From UBA699 sp050261915 (GTDB lineage: Bacteria; Bacillota; Clostridia; Clostridiales; Clostridiaceae): a stretch of DNA of 64,000 nucleotides. The translations under genes were made by a program, and so were the position numbers. How positions within the stretch are numbered: the stretch's first letter is position 1; each line of letters opens with the position of its first letter. The stretch is taken from the NCBI GenBank assembly GCA_050261915.1, contig JBLNDT010000006.1:51688-115687 (forward strand), in the 5' to 3' direction. Positions 1-8,763 of the stretch are shown here, one piece after another. The notes under the pieces are model-generated. The model was not told the DNA's origin. It was given only the letters and a program-made list of their open reading frames with translations, and searched no databases.

Positions 1-121
1 TATTTTGTAATATATTCTAAAAAATTAATTATAAGAACATCAGATACAATATATAAACAAAAGAAATAGAAGGTAGCTAACTGTAATCCTCCCTAATACA
101 CAAAAAAAGTTGCTGGAGAAA

Positions 122-150
122 TTGAATAAAAAAATATATCATAGTATAAT
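122..150 (+). promoter_or_regulatory. Predicted vegetative promoter of nrdDG
   Basis: TTGAAT (122-127), a 17-base spacer and a perfect TATAAT (145-150). Transcription would start near 157, about 40 bases before the nrdD start codon. Confidence 0.7.
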
Positions 151-163
151 ATCAAATAGACGA

Positions 164-179
164 ATACAATATATAGTGG
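164..179 (+). promoter_or_regulatory. NrdR-box-like site in the nrdDG leader
   Basis: The 16-mer ATACAATATATAGTGG differs at about two positions from the NrdR box I recall (ACAC-W-ATATAT-W-GTGT). It lies just downstream of the predicted transcription start, where NrdR binding would block initiation. NrdR normally binds a tandem pair; the first 12 bases (ATACAATATATA) recur at 44-55, but 120 bases away instead of about three helical turns. Confidence 0.5.
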
Positions 180-195
180 TTTGGAGGTAGTTGTA

Positions 196-2310
196 ATGCT
201 ACATGTTGTGAAAAGAGATGGCAGAAAAGTAGAATTTAATTCAATTAAAATCACAAATGCTATAAAAGGTGCCTGCGGGGAGATAGGCAATGAGCTAAAG
301 GAAAGCGAATTAATAGAGCTTACCCAAAAGGCAATAAAAAAGATTGAGGACTTAGACAAGCCTAATATTAAGGTTGAGGATATTCAAAACATAGTTGAAA
401 GTACTTTGTTAAAGGAAGGGTATGACGAACTCGGGGTTATCTATTCAAATTATAGAAGAGAAAGAACAAAGATAAGAGAGATTAAGTCAGATTTGATGAC
501 TGCTATTGAAAAGATAGGAGTAGAAACTGACAGAGACAACGCTAATGTAGGTAACAACTTCAGCTCAAAGCTTCTAAGGATAGCAAGTGAATCAAATAAA
601 TGGTACAATCTTTCAGCTATGCCAAAGTATTTGGCAAAGGCTCATGAAAATGGAGATATATACTACCATGATTTAGACAGCTATAATCTTACAACAAACT
701 GTCTGCACATACCAACTAAGGAAGTGCTTCAGAGGGGGTTTAACACAGGATATGGATATATCAGACCTCCTAAAAGAATAGAATCAGCATGCGAGCTTTC
801 ATGCATATTGCTCCAGTCAACACAGAACGATATGTTTGGAGGACAATCCCATCCTGATTTTGACAATGATATGGGTGCATTTGTTGAACCTACGAGACAT
901 GAAATAAGAAAAGAACTTAGAGAGCTTGGTATTGAAGAAGGTAAAATAGAAGCAATAGTAGAAAAGAAGCTTACTAAATGTATTAGCCAGGCAATGCAGG
1001 GTATTGTATATAATCTTAATACAATGCATTCAAGAGCAGGAAGCCAGGTGCCATTCAGCTCAATAAATATTGGAATTCCTGAAACAAGAGATGCAGCTCT
1101 TGTATGCGAAAGCTTTTTAAGGGAATATCAAAAGGGTTTAGGAAATGGAGAACAACCAATATTCCCAAACATAATATTCAGAGTTAAAGAAGGGGTAAAC
1201 AGAGATAAGGAAGACCCATACTACTATCTGTTTAAACTTGCCTGTGAAGTTGCAGGAAAAAGAATGAATCCAACTTTCATGAATATTGATGCGGATTTTA
1301 ACAAGTTTTACTATGATCAAGGGGTAATACCTGCAACTATGGGATGCAGAACCTACGTTTGCTCAAATGTTAATGGGGAGCCAGGAACAAAGGGAAGAGG
1401 GAATATAGCCCCAACAACAATAAATCTTCCTAGAATAGGTATGGTTTCCAAGGGAGATGTAGATAAATTCTTTAATATTCTTGATCTAAGGCTTGAACTT
1501 GCAAAGGATGCCCTTTTAAACAGATATGATGTGCTTAAGAAATTAAGAGTAAAGGACTTGCCTTTTGTTGCAGGGCAGGGCCTAATGAAGGGATCTGAAA
1601 ATTTAAGACCAGAGGATTCAATTGAACCAATACTAAAACAAGGGACCTGGTCTATAGGTTTCATAGGTCTTGCAGAAACCCTTACAGCTCTTATGGGGGT
1701 ACATCATGGAGAAGATGAAAAGGCTAGAGAACTAGGGTTGAAAATAGTAACTCATATTAGAAATTATACAGACAAACTTACAAAAGAAACAAATCTTAAC
1801 TGGAGTACTTATGCAACTCCTGCAGAAGGACTAAGCGGCAGATTTGTGCTTCAGGACAGAAGGGTTTATGGAATAGTAAAGGGTGTAACTGATAAGGATT
1901 ATTATACAAATAGTTACCATGTACCTGTTGAATTTAAAATATCAATAAAAAACAAAATAGATATTGAAGCTCCATATCATAAGCTTTGCAACGCGGGGCA
2001 CATAAGCTATTTAGAACTGGATGATTATCCTACTGCAGATGTTATAGAGGATATAATACAATATGCATATGGTGAAACAAACATAAGTTACATAGGAATA
2101 AACTTTCATATAAAATATTGCAGAGAATGCGGGACTTACTTAAACGGTGAAGAAAATTCATGCCCAAAATGCGGCTCAGATGATGTTCAGGGAATTTCTA
2201 GAGTTACAGGGTATTTGAGCTTGGATGAAAGGTTTGGAGCAGGAAAAACAGCTGAGAGAAAAGACAGAAAATCCCACGATTCAAAGCACAGCAATAATTA
2301 CTATATCTAA
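196..2310 (+). CDS. nrdD: Anaerobic (class III) ribonucleoside-triphosphate reductase
   Basis: Oxygen-sensitive glycyl-radical enzyme that makes deoxyribonucleotides from ribonucleoside triphosphates in the cytoplasm. The 704-residue protein starts with an ATP-cone domain (about 1-95, opening MLHVVKRDGRKVEF), followed by the catalytic barrel. Near the C terminus is a zinc site of two CxxC pairs (CREC...CPKC), then the glycyl-radical motif RVTGY with the radical glycine at about residue 672. The ATG at 196 is chosen because GGAGG (183-187) sits at correct spacing; an in-frame TTG at 181 would place that ribosome site inside the gene. Its activase gene nrdG follows 14 bases later, so the two are surely co-transcribed. 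Family identification is very firm. Confidence 0.98.
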   Translation: MLHVVKRDGRKVEFNSIKITNAIKGACGEIGNELKESELIELTQKAIKKIEDLDKPNIKVEDIQNIVESTLLKEGYDELGVIYSNYRRERTKIREIKSDLMTAIEKIGVETDRDNANVGNNFSSKLLRIASESNKWYNLSAMPKYLAKAHENGDIYYHDLDSYNLTTNCLHIPTKEVLQRGFNTGYGYIRPPKRIESACELSCILLQSTQNDMFGGQSHPDFDNDMGAFVEPTRHEIRKELRELGIEEGKIEAIVEKKLTKCISQAMQGIVYNLNTMHSRAGSQVPFSSINIGIPETRDAALVCESFLREYQKGLGNGEQPIFPNIIFRVKEGVNRDKEDPYYYLFKLACEVAGKRMNPTFMNIDADFNKFYYDQGVIPATMGCRTYVCSNVNGEPGTKGRGNIAPTTINLPRIGMVSKGDVDKFFNILDLRLELAKDALLNRYDVLKKLRVKDLPFVAGQGLMKGSENLRPEDSIEPILKQGTWSIGFIGLAETLTALMGVHHGEDEKARELGLKIVTHIRNYTDKLTKETNLNWSTYATPAEGLSGRFVLQDRRVYGIVKGVTDKDYYTNSYHVPVEFKISIKNKIDIEAPYHKLCNAGHISYLELDDYPTADVIEDIIQYAYGETNISYIGINFHIKYCRECGTYLNGEENSCPKCGSDDVQGISRVTGYLSLDERFGAGKTAERKDRKSHDSKHSNNYYI

Positions 2311-2324
2311 AGGATGGTGGACTT

Positions 2325-2813
2325 ATGGAATACATAAAAAAAGCTCTTAGGGTTGCAGGGTTTTTAGATAATTCTCTTGTAAACGGTGATGGTCTAAGGT
2401 CTGTACTTTTCGTATCAGGTTGCAGACATAGATGCAAGGGTTGTCATAATGAATGCATGCAGGATTTTAATTATGGTGATAACGTAAGTCTTGATGAAAT
2501 ATTACAAAGGATTAAAAACAACATTCCTTTAATCAAAGGGGTAACCTTTTCTGGAGGAGACCCTTTTGAACAAGCTTCAGGGCTCAGCGCTCTTGCAGAT
2601 GGTATTAAGGAATTAGGATTGAATATATGGTGTTATTCGGGATATACTTATGATGAGATATTAAAAAGCAATGATAAGAATAAGCTGGAGCTGCTTGAAA
2701 AGATAGATGTTTTGGTTGATGGAAGGTATGAAGAGCACTTAAAAGAAGGTGCAAAAAAATATACCGGCTCAAGAAATCAGAATATCATTAAATTAGGGGT
2801 GCAGTATGGATAA
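2325..2813 (+). CDS. nrdG: Anaerobic ribonucleotide reductase activating protein
   Basis: Radical-SAM activase that uses a [4Fe-4S] cluster and S-adenosylmethionine to generate the glycyl radical on NrdD. The 162-residue protein carries the cluster motif CxxxCxxC at Cys33, Cys37 and Cys40 (GCRHRCKGC), followed by FSGGDPF, the SAM-binding GGE-like element. It starts 14 bases after nrdD behind a GGATGGTGG ribosome site. Its last eight bases overlap the start of the downstream metal-sensor gene, indicating translational coupling of all three. Confidence 0.97.
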   Translation: MEYIKKALRVAGFLDNSLVNGDGLRSVLFVSGCRHRCKGCHNECMQDFNYGDNVSLDEILQRIKNNIPLIKGVTFSGGDPFEQASGLSALADGIKELGLNIWCYSGYTYDEILKSNDKNKLELLEKIDVLVDGRYEEHLKEGAKKYTGSRNQNIIKLGVQYG

Positions 2814-3165
2814 GGATATTGAAGTTTGCGACTGCTGTGAAATACATGAAGATTGCATTAACTGTGTTAAGGACAATATGCTGGATGAAGGGACCTTTTT
2901 AAAGCTTTCTGAATTGTTTAAGGTTCTAGGGGATCCTACCAGAATAAAAATAATATATGCACTTTTTAAAAAGGAACTTTGCGTATGTGATATTGCGGAG
3001 GTTTTGCAGATGACCCAGTCGTCCATATCCCATCAATTAAGAATTTTGCGTTCCTTTCATTTAGTAAAGTACAGAAAGGAAGGTAAGGTAGTATATTATT
3101 CTCTGGATGATGATCATATTAATGAATTATTTAATTCAGGGCTCGAACATGTGGCTCATAGTTAA
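2806..3165 (+). CDS. ArsR/SmtB-family metal-sensing repressor (CadC-like)
   Basis: A 119-residue winged-helix repressor expected to release DNA on binding a metal ion. The recognition helix is in TQSSISHQLRILR. Two metal sites can be read. A CadC-like alpha3N site has N-terminal cysteines (Cys8, Cys10, Cys11) plus ELCVC (Cys59, Cys61). A CzrA/SmtB-like alpha5 site has Asp102, His104, His115 and His118 with the exact D-x-H-x10-H-x2-H spacing. Having both resembles S. aureus CadC. No cadA-type efflux pump is adjacent; instead the gene overlaps nrdG by eight bases. Likely Cd/Pb/Zn sensing by family; the real ligand and targets are not shown by the sequence. Confidence 0.85.
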   Translation: MDKDIEVCDCCEIHEDCINCVKDNMLDEGTFLKLSELFKVLGDPTRIKIIYALFKKELCVCDIAEVLQMTQSSISHQLRILRSFHLVKYRKEGKVVYYSLDDDHINELFNSGLEHVAHS

Positions 3166-3166
3166 A

Positions 3167-3198
3167 GGAACTAAAGCTTAGGCTTTAGTTCCTTTTTT
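3167..3198. terminator. Bidirectional terminator between convergent genes
   Basis: An 11-bp perfect stem (GGAACTAAAGC at 3167-3177 with GCTTTAGTTCC at 3182-3192), a 4-base loop and six T residues. It ends the nrdDG-arsR operon and also covers the stop codon of the opposing gene. Confidence 0.88.
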
Positions 3199-3828
3199 AT
3201 ATTCAAGTATTTTAACCTGATTGTATTCATTTAAATCACCATTCATATTAAGGGTACAGGCGTCGGTTTTATAAGCATTTTTCATGTTTATAAGAAATTT
3301 TTCCAGACCTTCAAGGGTGAAATTTAGTGATCCAGTTTTATAATGCATTGGAATAACTATATGGCTTTTAATTTCCTTTGAAAGCAAAGCAGCTTCAGCA
3401 CCATCTATGGTAAAGTTACCACCAATAGGTATTAGAAGAACGTCGATAGAACCTAATTTGCTTATTTCATCCTTTGATAAAACATACCCCAGGTCTCCTA
3501 GGTGACAAACTCTGTAACCATCTACTTCAAATACGAATATTATGTTTTCTCCACGCTTTGCACCCTCTTCTTTATCATGAAAAGATGGAAAACCTTCAAT
3601 TGGAATATCTCCTATATTAAAAAAACCAGCCTTATCAATAACCTTGGTATTCGGGGGAAGATTTTTTATATAGTTATGGTCAAAATGCTGATGGCTTATT
3701 GTAACGATATCCGTATTACCCTTGAAAACTTCATATCCTACGCTTTCATCAAAGGGATCTGTTAATATTTTTCTGCCATCTGAGTCTTCAATTAAAAATG
3801 AAGAGTGGCCAAGCCATGTAATTTTCAT
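3178..3828 (-). CDS. Metallo-beta-lactamase-fold hydrolase (UPF0173/UlaG-like)
   Basis: A 216-residue metal-dependent hydrolase of the UlaG/UPF0173 type. The first metal motif is HQHFDH, an HxHxDH variant, with further ligands in HDKEEG, HLGDLG and the C-terminal PMHYKTG. The start MKITWLGHSSFLI is typical of this family. The natural substrate is unknown for most members. It is transcribed alone, converging on the arsR gene. Confidence 0.85.
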   Translation of the reverse strand: MKITWLGHSSFLIEDSDGRKILTDPFDESVGYEVFKGNTDIVTISHQHFDHNYIKNLPPNTKVIDKAGFFNIGDIPIEGFPSFHDKEEGAKRGENIIFVFEVDGYRVCHLGDLGYVLSKDEISKLGSIDVLLIPIGGNFTIDGAEAALLSKEIKSHIVIPMHYKTGSLNFTLEGLEKFLINMKNAYKTDACTLNMNGDLNEYNQVKILEYKKGTKA

Positions 3829-3916
3829 AAAAACACTCCTTCATTAGTTAGTATTTATAGTATAACCTATAAATTAATTTTATTATCTGATATGATAAAA
3901 TAGGAAGGTGGTACAG

Positions 3917-5227
3917 TTGGAGATATTATTTGCATTTATTATATCATTTATTTTATTGATTTTATGTGTATTTAGAGGAATATTTGTAGCATATCCATTA
4001 GGAATAAGTTTTTTAATATTTGTATTTGTTGCAGTAAAGCGTGGAAATGGACTTAAAAAGGTGGCAGTCCTTGCTTTTGAAGGAAGCAAAAAATCAGTAA
4101 CCATATTGAAAATATTCATTTTAATAGGTGGTATAACGGCAATATGGATGTCTTCGGGAACTGTAGCTGCAATAGTATTTTATGGGATAGAATTTTTGAA
4201 GCCTGACATTTTCGTGCTTTCAGCATTTTTAATATGTTGCTTTGTATCCTTTCTTATAGGCACTTCCTTTGGAACCATAGGTACTGTAGGGATAGCACTA
4301 ATGGTAATAGCAAGAGGCGGCGGCGTAAGCGTGCCGGTTGCTGCAGGGGCAATAATCGCAGGAGCTTATTTTGGGGACAGGTGTTCACCCATGTCCTCAA
4401 GCGCAAATCTTGTAGGAGCAATAACAGGGACAAATATATATGAAAATATAAAGAACATGTTTAAAACCAGCATTATTCCATTTGTACTAGCTATTGCAAT
4501 ATACTTTGTTGTTTCCCTTATATATCCTTTAAACAACTCAGGGAATTATTTAAATAGTGAAATAATAAAGGTTTTTAAAATAAACATAATAGTTCTTATA
4601 CCTGCATTAATAATGCTGGCATTTTCCATATTCAAGGTGGATGTTAAACTGTCCATGCTTATTAGTGTTTTAACAGCAGTATTTATCAGTATATATGTAC
4701 AAAATTATTCTTTATATCAATGTATAAATTATATGATGTTTGGGTATAATATGCCTGTAGATAGTCCCTTAAGCTCAATAATAAAGGGGGGAGGGATATT
4801 ATCAATGCTTAAAACTGCATTGGTGGTGTTTATATCCTCTGCCTTTTCAGGTATATTTGAAGGAACAGGGATGCTTAACAGAATTCAGGACATTTTAGAC
4901 AATGCAAAAAACAGATATGAGGTATTTCGTAATGTTGCCTTAACAAGTATGGCAACTTCAATGTTTGGCTGCAGTCAGTCCTTAGCTGTAATAATGACTG
5001 AAATGCTTAATAAAAAGAGCTATATAAAAAACGGGATTCCAAAGGAACAAAGTGCAGTGGACCTTGAAAATACAGCAATTATAATATCACCCCTTATTCC
5101 ATGGAATGTTGCTCTATTGGTTCCTATGGTAAATTTACGGGCAGATTTTAAGTGTATACCATTTATTGTATACCTATATTTAATACCATTATTTAATCTT
5201 GCATATTACAAAATTAAGGCGAAATAA
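3917..5227 (+). CDS. NhaC-type Na+/H+ antiporter
   Basis: A 436-residue integral membrane protein with about eleven hydrophobic segments. The conserved NhaC-family core GTSFGTIGTVG...GAYFGDRCSPMSSS is present. Members exchange Na+ (or pair organic substrates such as malate/lactate or arginine/ornithine) for protons, so ion specificity is uncertain. The TTG at 3917 is preferred over a GTG at 3908 because AGGAAGGTGG (3902-3911) is then correctly spaced. It is monocistronic: the ileS promoter begins immediately after its stop codon. Confidence 0.85.
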   Translation: MEILFAFIISFILLILCVFRGIFVAYPLGISFLIFVFVAVKRGNGLKKVAVLAFEGSKKSVTILKIFILIGGITAIWMSSGTVAAIVFYGIEFLKPDIFVLSAFLICCFVSFLIGTSFGTIGTVGIALMVIARGGGVSVPVAAGAIIAGAYFGDRCSPMSSSANLVGAITGTNIYENIKNMFKTSIIPFVLAIAIYFVVSLIYPLNNSGNYLNSEIIKVFKINIIVLIPALIMLAFSIFKVDVKLSMLISVLTAVFISIYVQNYSLYQCINYMMFGYNMPVDSPLSSIIKGGGILSMLKTALVVFISSAFSGIFEGTGMLNRIQDILDNAKNRYEVFRNVALTSMATSMFGCSQSLAVIMTEMLNKKSYIKNGIPKEQSAVDLENTAIIISPLIPWNVALLVPMVNLRADFKCIPFIVYLYLIPLFNLAYYKIKAK

Positions 5228-5256
5228 TTGACAGGGTTGATATTTTATAATATAAT
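5228..5256 (+). promoter_or_regulatory. Consensus promoter of the ileS T-box transcript
   Basis: TTGACA (5228-5233), a 17-base spacer and TATAAT (5251-5256), a perfect sigma-A match. The -35 starts on the base after the nhaC stop codon. Confidence 0.85.
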
Positions 5257-5262
5257 TATGAA

Positions 5263-5519
5263 AATCAATAATTGTTTACAAAGGAAAATGTGTTGAACAG
5301 GAAAAGTAGTTAAATCAGTTACTTAAAGAGAGTGGATGCTGGTGGGAATCCATAGGAAAGGTTTAATGAAAATCACCTGGGAGCAGGAAACTGAAAGGTA
5401 TGCCAAGTAAGTTTTTTCGTAATCCTGCGTTAAAGGATATGGCATGTTTGTGTTGAAAGTCAATACCGTAGGTGGTACAGCGAATTTTACTTCGTCCTAT
5501 TTTGGACGAAGTTTTTTTA
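5263..5519 (+). promoter_or_regulatory. T-box riboswitch, isoleucine-specific (ileS leader)
   Basis: The leader holds the T-box element AGGTGGTACAGCG (5470-5482), which pairs with the acceptor end of uncharged tRNA. Stem I ends with GAAAATCACCTGGGAGC; the AUC codon at 5372-5374 sits where the specifier is found and reads as isoleucine, agreeing with the downstream gene. The terminator is a 9-bp stem (ACTTCGTCC 5489-5497 with GGACGAAGT 5504-5512) and a T run. Uncharged tRNA-Ile should favour the antiterminator and ileS expression. Confidence 0.93.
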
Positions 5520-5545
5520 TATTATCAATGAGGGGAGATAAAAAT

Positions 5546-8500
5546 ATGTATAAGAAAGTGGATAACTCAAGAACCTTTGTTCAAATGGAAAAAGATGTTT
5601 TGGAACTTTGGAATGAAAAGGGTGTTATCAAAAAAAGTTTTGATTTAAACCAAGGTGCAGAATATTTTACATTTTATGACGGTCCTCCAACAGCAAACGG
5701 AAAACCTCATATAGGACACGTATTAACAAGGGTTATCAAGGATTTGATTCCTAGATATAAGGTAATGAAGGGGTACAGAGTACTTAGAAAAGCAGGATGG
5801 GATACCCATGGACTTCCTGTTGAACTAGAAGTTGAAAAACAGCTTGGAATTTCTGGTAAGCCTCAGATAGAAGAATACGGAGTTGAGGAATTTACAAAAA
5901 AATGTAAAGAAAGCGTGTTTACATATGTATCACAATGGAAGGAAATGTCCGAGAGACTTGGTTTCTGGGTAGACATGGAGAACCCATATGTAACTTATCA
6001 CAACACATACATTGAGTCAGTATGGTGGTCCTTAAAGCAAATGTGGGAAAAGGATCTTATGTATAAAGGTCATAAGGTTGTGCCTTATTGCCCTAGATGC
6101 GGAACTGCTCTTTCATCTCACGAGGTATCACAAGGATACAAGGATGTAAAGGAATCTTCAGTATATGTTAAGTTTAAAGTTGTAGGTCAGGATAAATATA
6201 TCCTTGCTTGGACAACAACTCCATGGACACTTCCAAGTAACGTTGCTCTTGCTATAAATAAGGCATATACTTATGTGGAAGTTGTAAATAATGGTGAAAA
6301 TCTTATTCTTGCCAAGGATCTGCTTGAAACTCTTATTGGCGAATATGAGGTTGTAAGAGAGTTCAAGGGCGAAGAACTTGTTGGGTTAGAATACGAGCAG
6401 ATGTTTAAATTTGCAAAGGTGGATAAAAAGGCATTTTATGTTGTGCATGCAGACTATGTTACTCTTACAGATGGTACTGGTATAGTTCATACTGCACCAG
6501 CATTTGGTGAGGACGATAACATAACGGGTAAAAAGTATGACCTTCCACTTATAAATCTTGTAGATACCCAGGGAAGATTTACAGAGGAAGTTACACCTTG
6601 GAAGGGTAAATTTGTTAAGGATGTTGATTCTAAGATAATAGACAGCCTTAGAGAAAGCAATATTCTTTATAAAGAAGAAAAATTTGAACACTCCTATCCA
6701 TTCTGCTGGAGATGTAATACTCCATTACTTTACTATCCTAGAGACACCTGGTTCATAAGAATGTCTTCCTTAAGAGGCAAACTCGTTAAAAATACTAATG
6801 ATACAAATTGGTATCCTGACAATGTAAGAACAGGAAGGTTTGGGAAATTTGTAGAAGGAGCTATTGACTGGGGCTTAAGCCGTGAAAGATACTGGGGAAC
6901 TCCACTTCCTGTATGGGAATGTGATTGCGGCCATAAAGAATGTATAGGAAGCATAGCAGAGCTTAAAGAAAAAGGAATTGATGTTCCAGAGAACATTGAG
7001 CTTCATAAGCCATATATTGATGCAGTTAAACTCAGATGCAGCAAATGCGGTAAGGAAATGACCAGATCTACGGAAGTTATTGACTGCTGGTATGATTCAG
7101 GAGCAATGCCTTTTGCACAACATCACTATCCATTTGAAAACAAGGAGATTTTTGAACAAAATTTCCCTGCACAGTTTATTTCTGAAGCAGTAGACCAAAC
7201 AAGAGGATGGTTCTATTCACTTATGGCAATATCCACTTGTATTTTTGACAAGAGTTCCTTTGAAAACTGCGTAGTGCTTGGACACGTTCTTGATAAACAC
7301 GGCTTAAAGATGTCAAAGTCCAAGGGCAATGTATTAAGTCCGACTACAGTCCTTGAAAATGAAGGTGCTGATGCTTCAAGATGGTACTTCTATACTGCAA
7401 GTGCACCATGGCTTCCATCAAGATTTTATGAGGAAGCTGTTCAAGACAGCCAAAGAAAATTCCTGGGCACACTTTGGAACGTATATTCCTTCTATGTGCT
7501 TTATGCAGATATTGATAACTTTAATCCACTAGACTACAAGGAATTTAAGAGTGAGCACGTTATGGACAAATGGATAACTGCAAAATTAAATTCACTTATA
7601 AAAGAAACAGAGGATTACCTTGATAATTACAAGATTACAGAAGCTGCCAAGAATGTAGGAGAATTCGTTGATGAACTTTCCAACTGGTACGTTAGAAGAA
7701 ACAGGGCAAGATTCTGGAGCGAAGAGCTTACAGATGATAAAATAGGAGCTTATGTAACACTTTACAGAGTGCTTAACACATTATGCCTTGTTGCTGCACC
7801 ATTTGTTCCATTTATGACAGAAGAGATATACCAGAACCTTGTTGTAAGTCTTGATCCAAATGCAAAGGAAAGCATACATCTATGCAAATGGCCTGTTTAT
7901 GATGAAGCCTTAGTTGATGCTGAATTGGTTGAAGACATGGAAGATGCCTACAAGATAGTTAAACTTGGAAGAAGCACAAGAAATGGAGCAAACATAAAGA
8001 ACAGGCAGCCTCTTTCAGAAATGCTTGTAAGCACAAAATCACTTCCTGAATATTATGGAGACATAATAAAGGAAGAACTTAATATTAAGGAAATTGTATT
8101 TGGAGCAGATTTATCAAAATACGTAAGCTTTGATATAAAACCTAATCTACCAGTACTTGGAAAAGAATATGGAAAGATGATTCCTGCTATAAGGAAAGAA
8201 ATTTCTGCAATGGATCAGATGGATCTGGCACAGAGAATAATTGCCGGGGAAATAGTGTATATAACCATTGACGAAGAAGATATTCCTCTTTCAGAGGAGA
8301 ACCTACTTGTAACAATGCAGGGGCTTGAAGGATTTGCATTTGCAGGAGAAGGTCCTGTGGGAGTTGTTCTTGATACTCATATCACAGAAGAACTAAAGGA
8401 AGAAGGTCTTGTAAGAGAAATACTAAGCAAGGTTCAAAATATGAGAAAAGACAGCGGTTTTGAAGTAGCAGATAAAATTAAACTTTATGTTTCCCAAAAT

Positions 8501-8650
8501 GAAGGCCTTGAAGCAGTAATAAGGAAAAATGAAGATTTAATAAAGAAAGAAACTCTTGCTGTGGATGTTATATACAATGAAAACAAGGAATATACAGAAT
8601 GCAATATTAACGGCGAAAAGCTTAATATGTTTGTAGAAATTACAGAATAA
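5546..8650 (+). CDS. ileS: Isoleucyl-tRNA synthetase
   Basis: Charges tRNA-Ile with isoleucine. The 1034-residue protein has the class I signatures HIGH (residues 55-58) and KMSKS (588-592), an editing (CP1) domain between them, and paired cysteines (CPRC, CSKC) suggesting bound zinc. Length and motif context (HVLTRVIKD; KMSKSKGNV) fit the longer type-2 IleS found in many clostridia, a type often insensitive to mupirocin; that property is inferred. The ATG at 5546 follows GAGGGGAG; the frame stays open upstream into the T-box leader, which cannot be coding. Followed by its own terminator. Confidence 0.98.
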   Translation: MYKKVDNSRTFVQMEKDVLELWNEKGVIKKSFDLNQGAEYFTFYDGPPTANGKPHIGHVLTRVIKDLIPRYKVMKGYRVLRKAGWDTHGLPVELEVEKQLGISGKPQIEEYGVEEFTKKCKESVFTYVSQWKEMSERLGFWVDMENPYVTYHNTYIESVWWSLKQMWEKDLMYKGHKVVPYCPRCGTALSSHEVSQGYKDVKESSVYVKFKVVGQDKYILAWTTTPWTLPSNVALAINKAYTYVEVVNNGENLILAKDLLETLIGEYEVVREFKGEELVGLEYEQMFKFAKVDKKAFYVVHADYVTLTDGTGIVHTAPAFGEDDNITGKKYDLPLINLVDTQGRFTEEVTPWKGKFVKDVDSKIIDSLRESNILYKEEKFEHSYPFCWRCNTPLLYYPRDTWFIRMSSLRGKLVKNTNDTNWYPDNVRTGRFGKFVEGAIDWGLSRERYWGTPLPVWECDCGHKECIGSIAELKEKGIDVPENIELHKPYIDAVKLRCSKCGKEMTRSTEVIDCWYDSGAMPFAQHHYPFENKEIFEQNFPAQFISEAVDQTRGWFYSLMAISTCIFDKSSFENCVVLGHVLDKHGLKMSKSKGNVLSPTTVLENEGADASRWYFYTASAPWLPSRFYEEAVQDSQRKFLGTLWNVYSFYVLYADIDNFNPLDYKEFKSEHVMDKWITAKLNSLIKETEDYLDNYKITEAAKNVGEFVDELSNWYVRRNRARFWSEELTDDKIGAYVTLYRVLNTLCLVAAPFVPFMTEEIYQNLVVSLDPNAKESIHLCKWPVYDEALVDAELVEDMEDAYKIVKLGRSTRNGANIKNRQPLSEMLVSTKSLPEYYGDIIKEELNIKEIVFGADLSKYVSFDIKPNLPVLGKEYGKMIPAIRKEISAMDQMDLAQRIIAGEIVYITIDEEDIPLSEENLLVTMQGLEGFAFAGEGPVGVVLDTHITEELKEEGLVREILSKVQNMRKDSGFEVADKIKLYVSQNEGLEAVIRKNEDLIKKETLAVDVIYNENKEYTECNINGEKLNMFVEITE

Positions 8651-8657
8651 TTTATAA

Positions 8658-8693
8658 AAATGCATGCAGTTAATAATAATTGCATGCATTTTA
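8658..8693 (+). terminator. ileS terminator
   Basis: An 11-bp stem, AAATGCATGCA (8658-8668) with TGCATGCATTT (8681-8691), a 12-base AT-rich loop and a short T run. Confidence 0.75.
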
Positions 8694-8763
8694 CCTTAAA
8701 TTTATTGTGCAATTCCAAATTTATAAGTATAATTATTAGAAAAAACTTTTGGAGGTTGATAAT

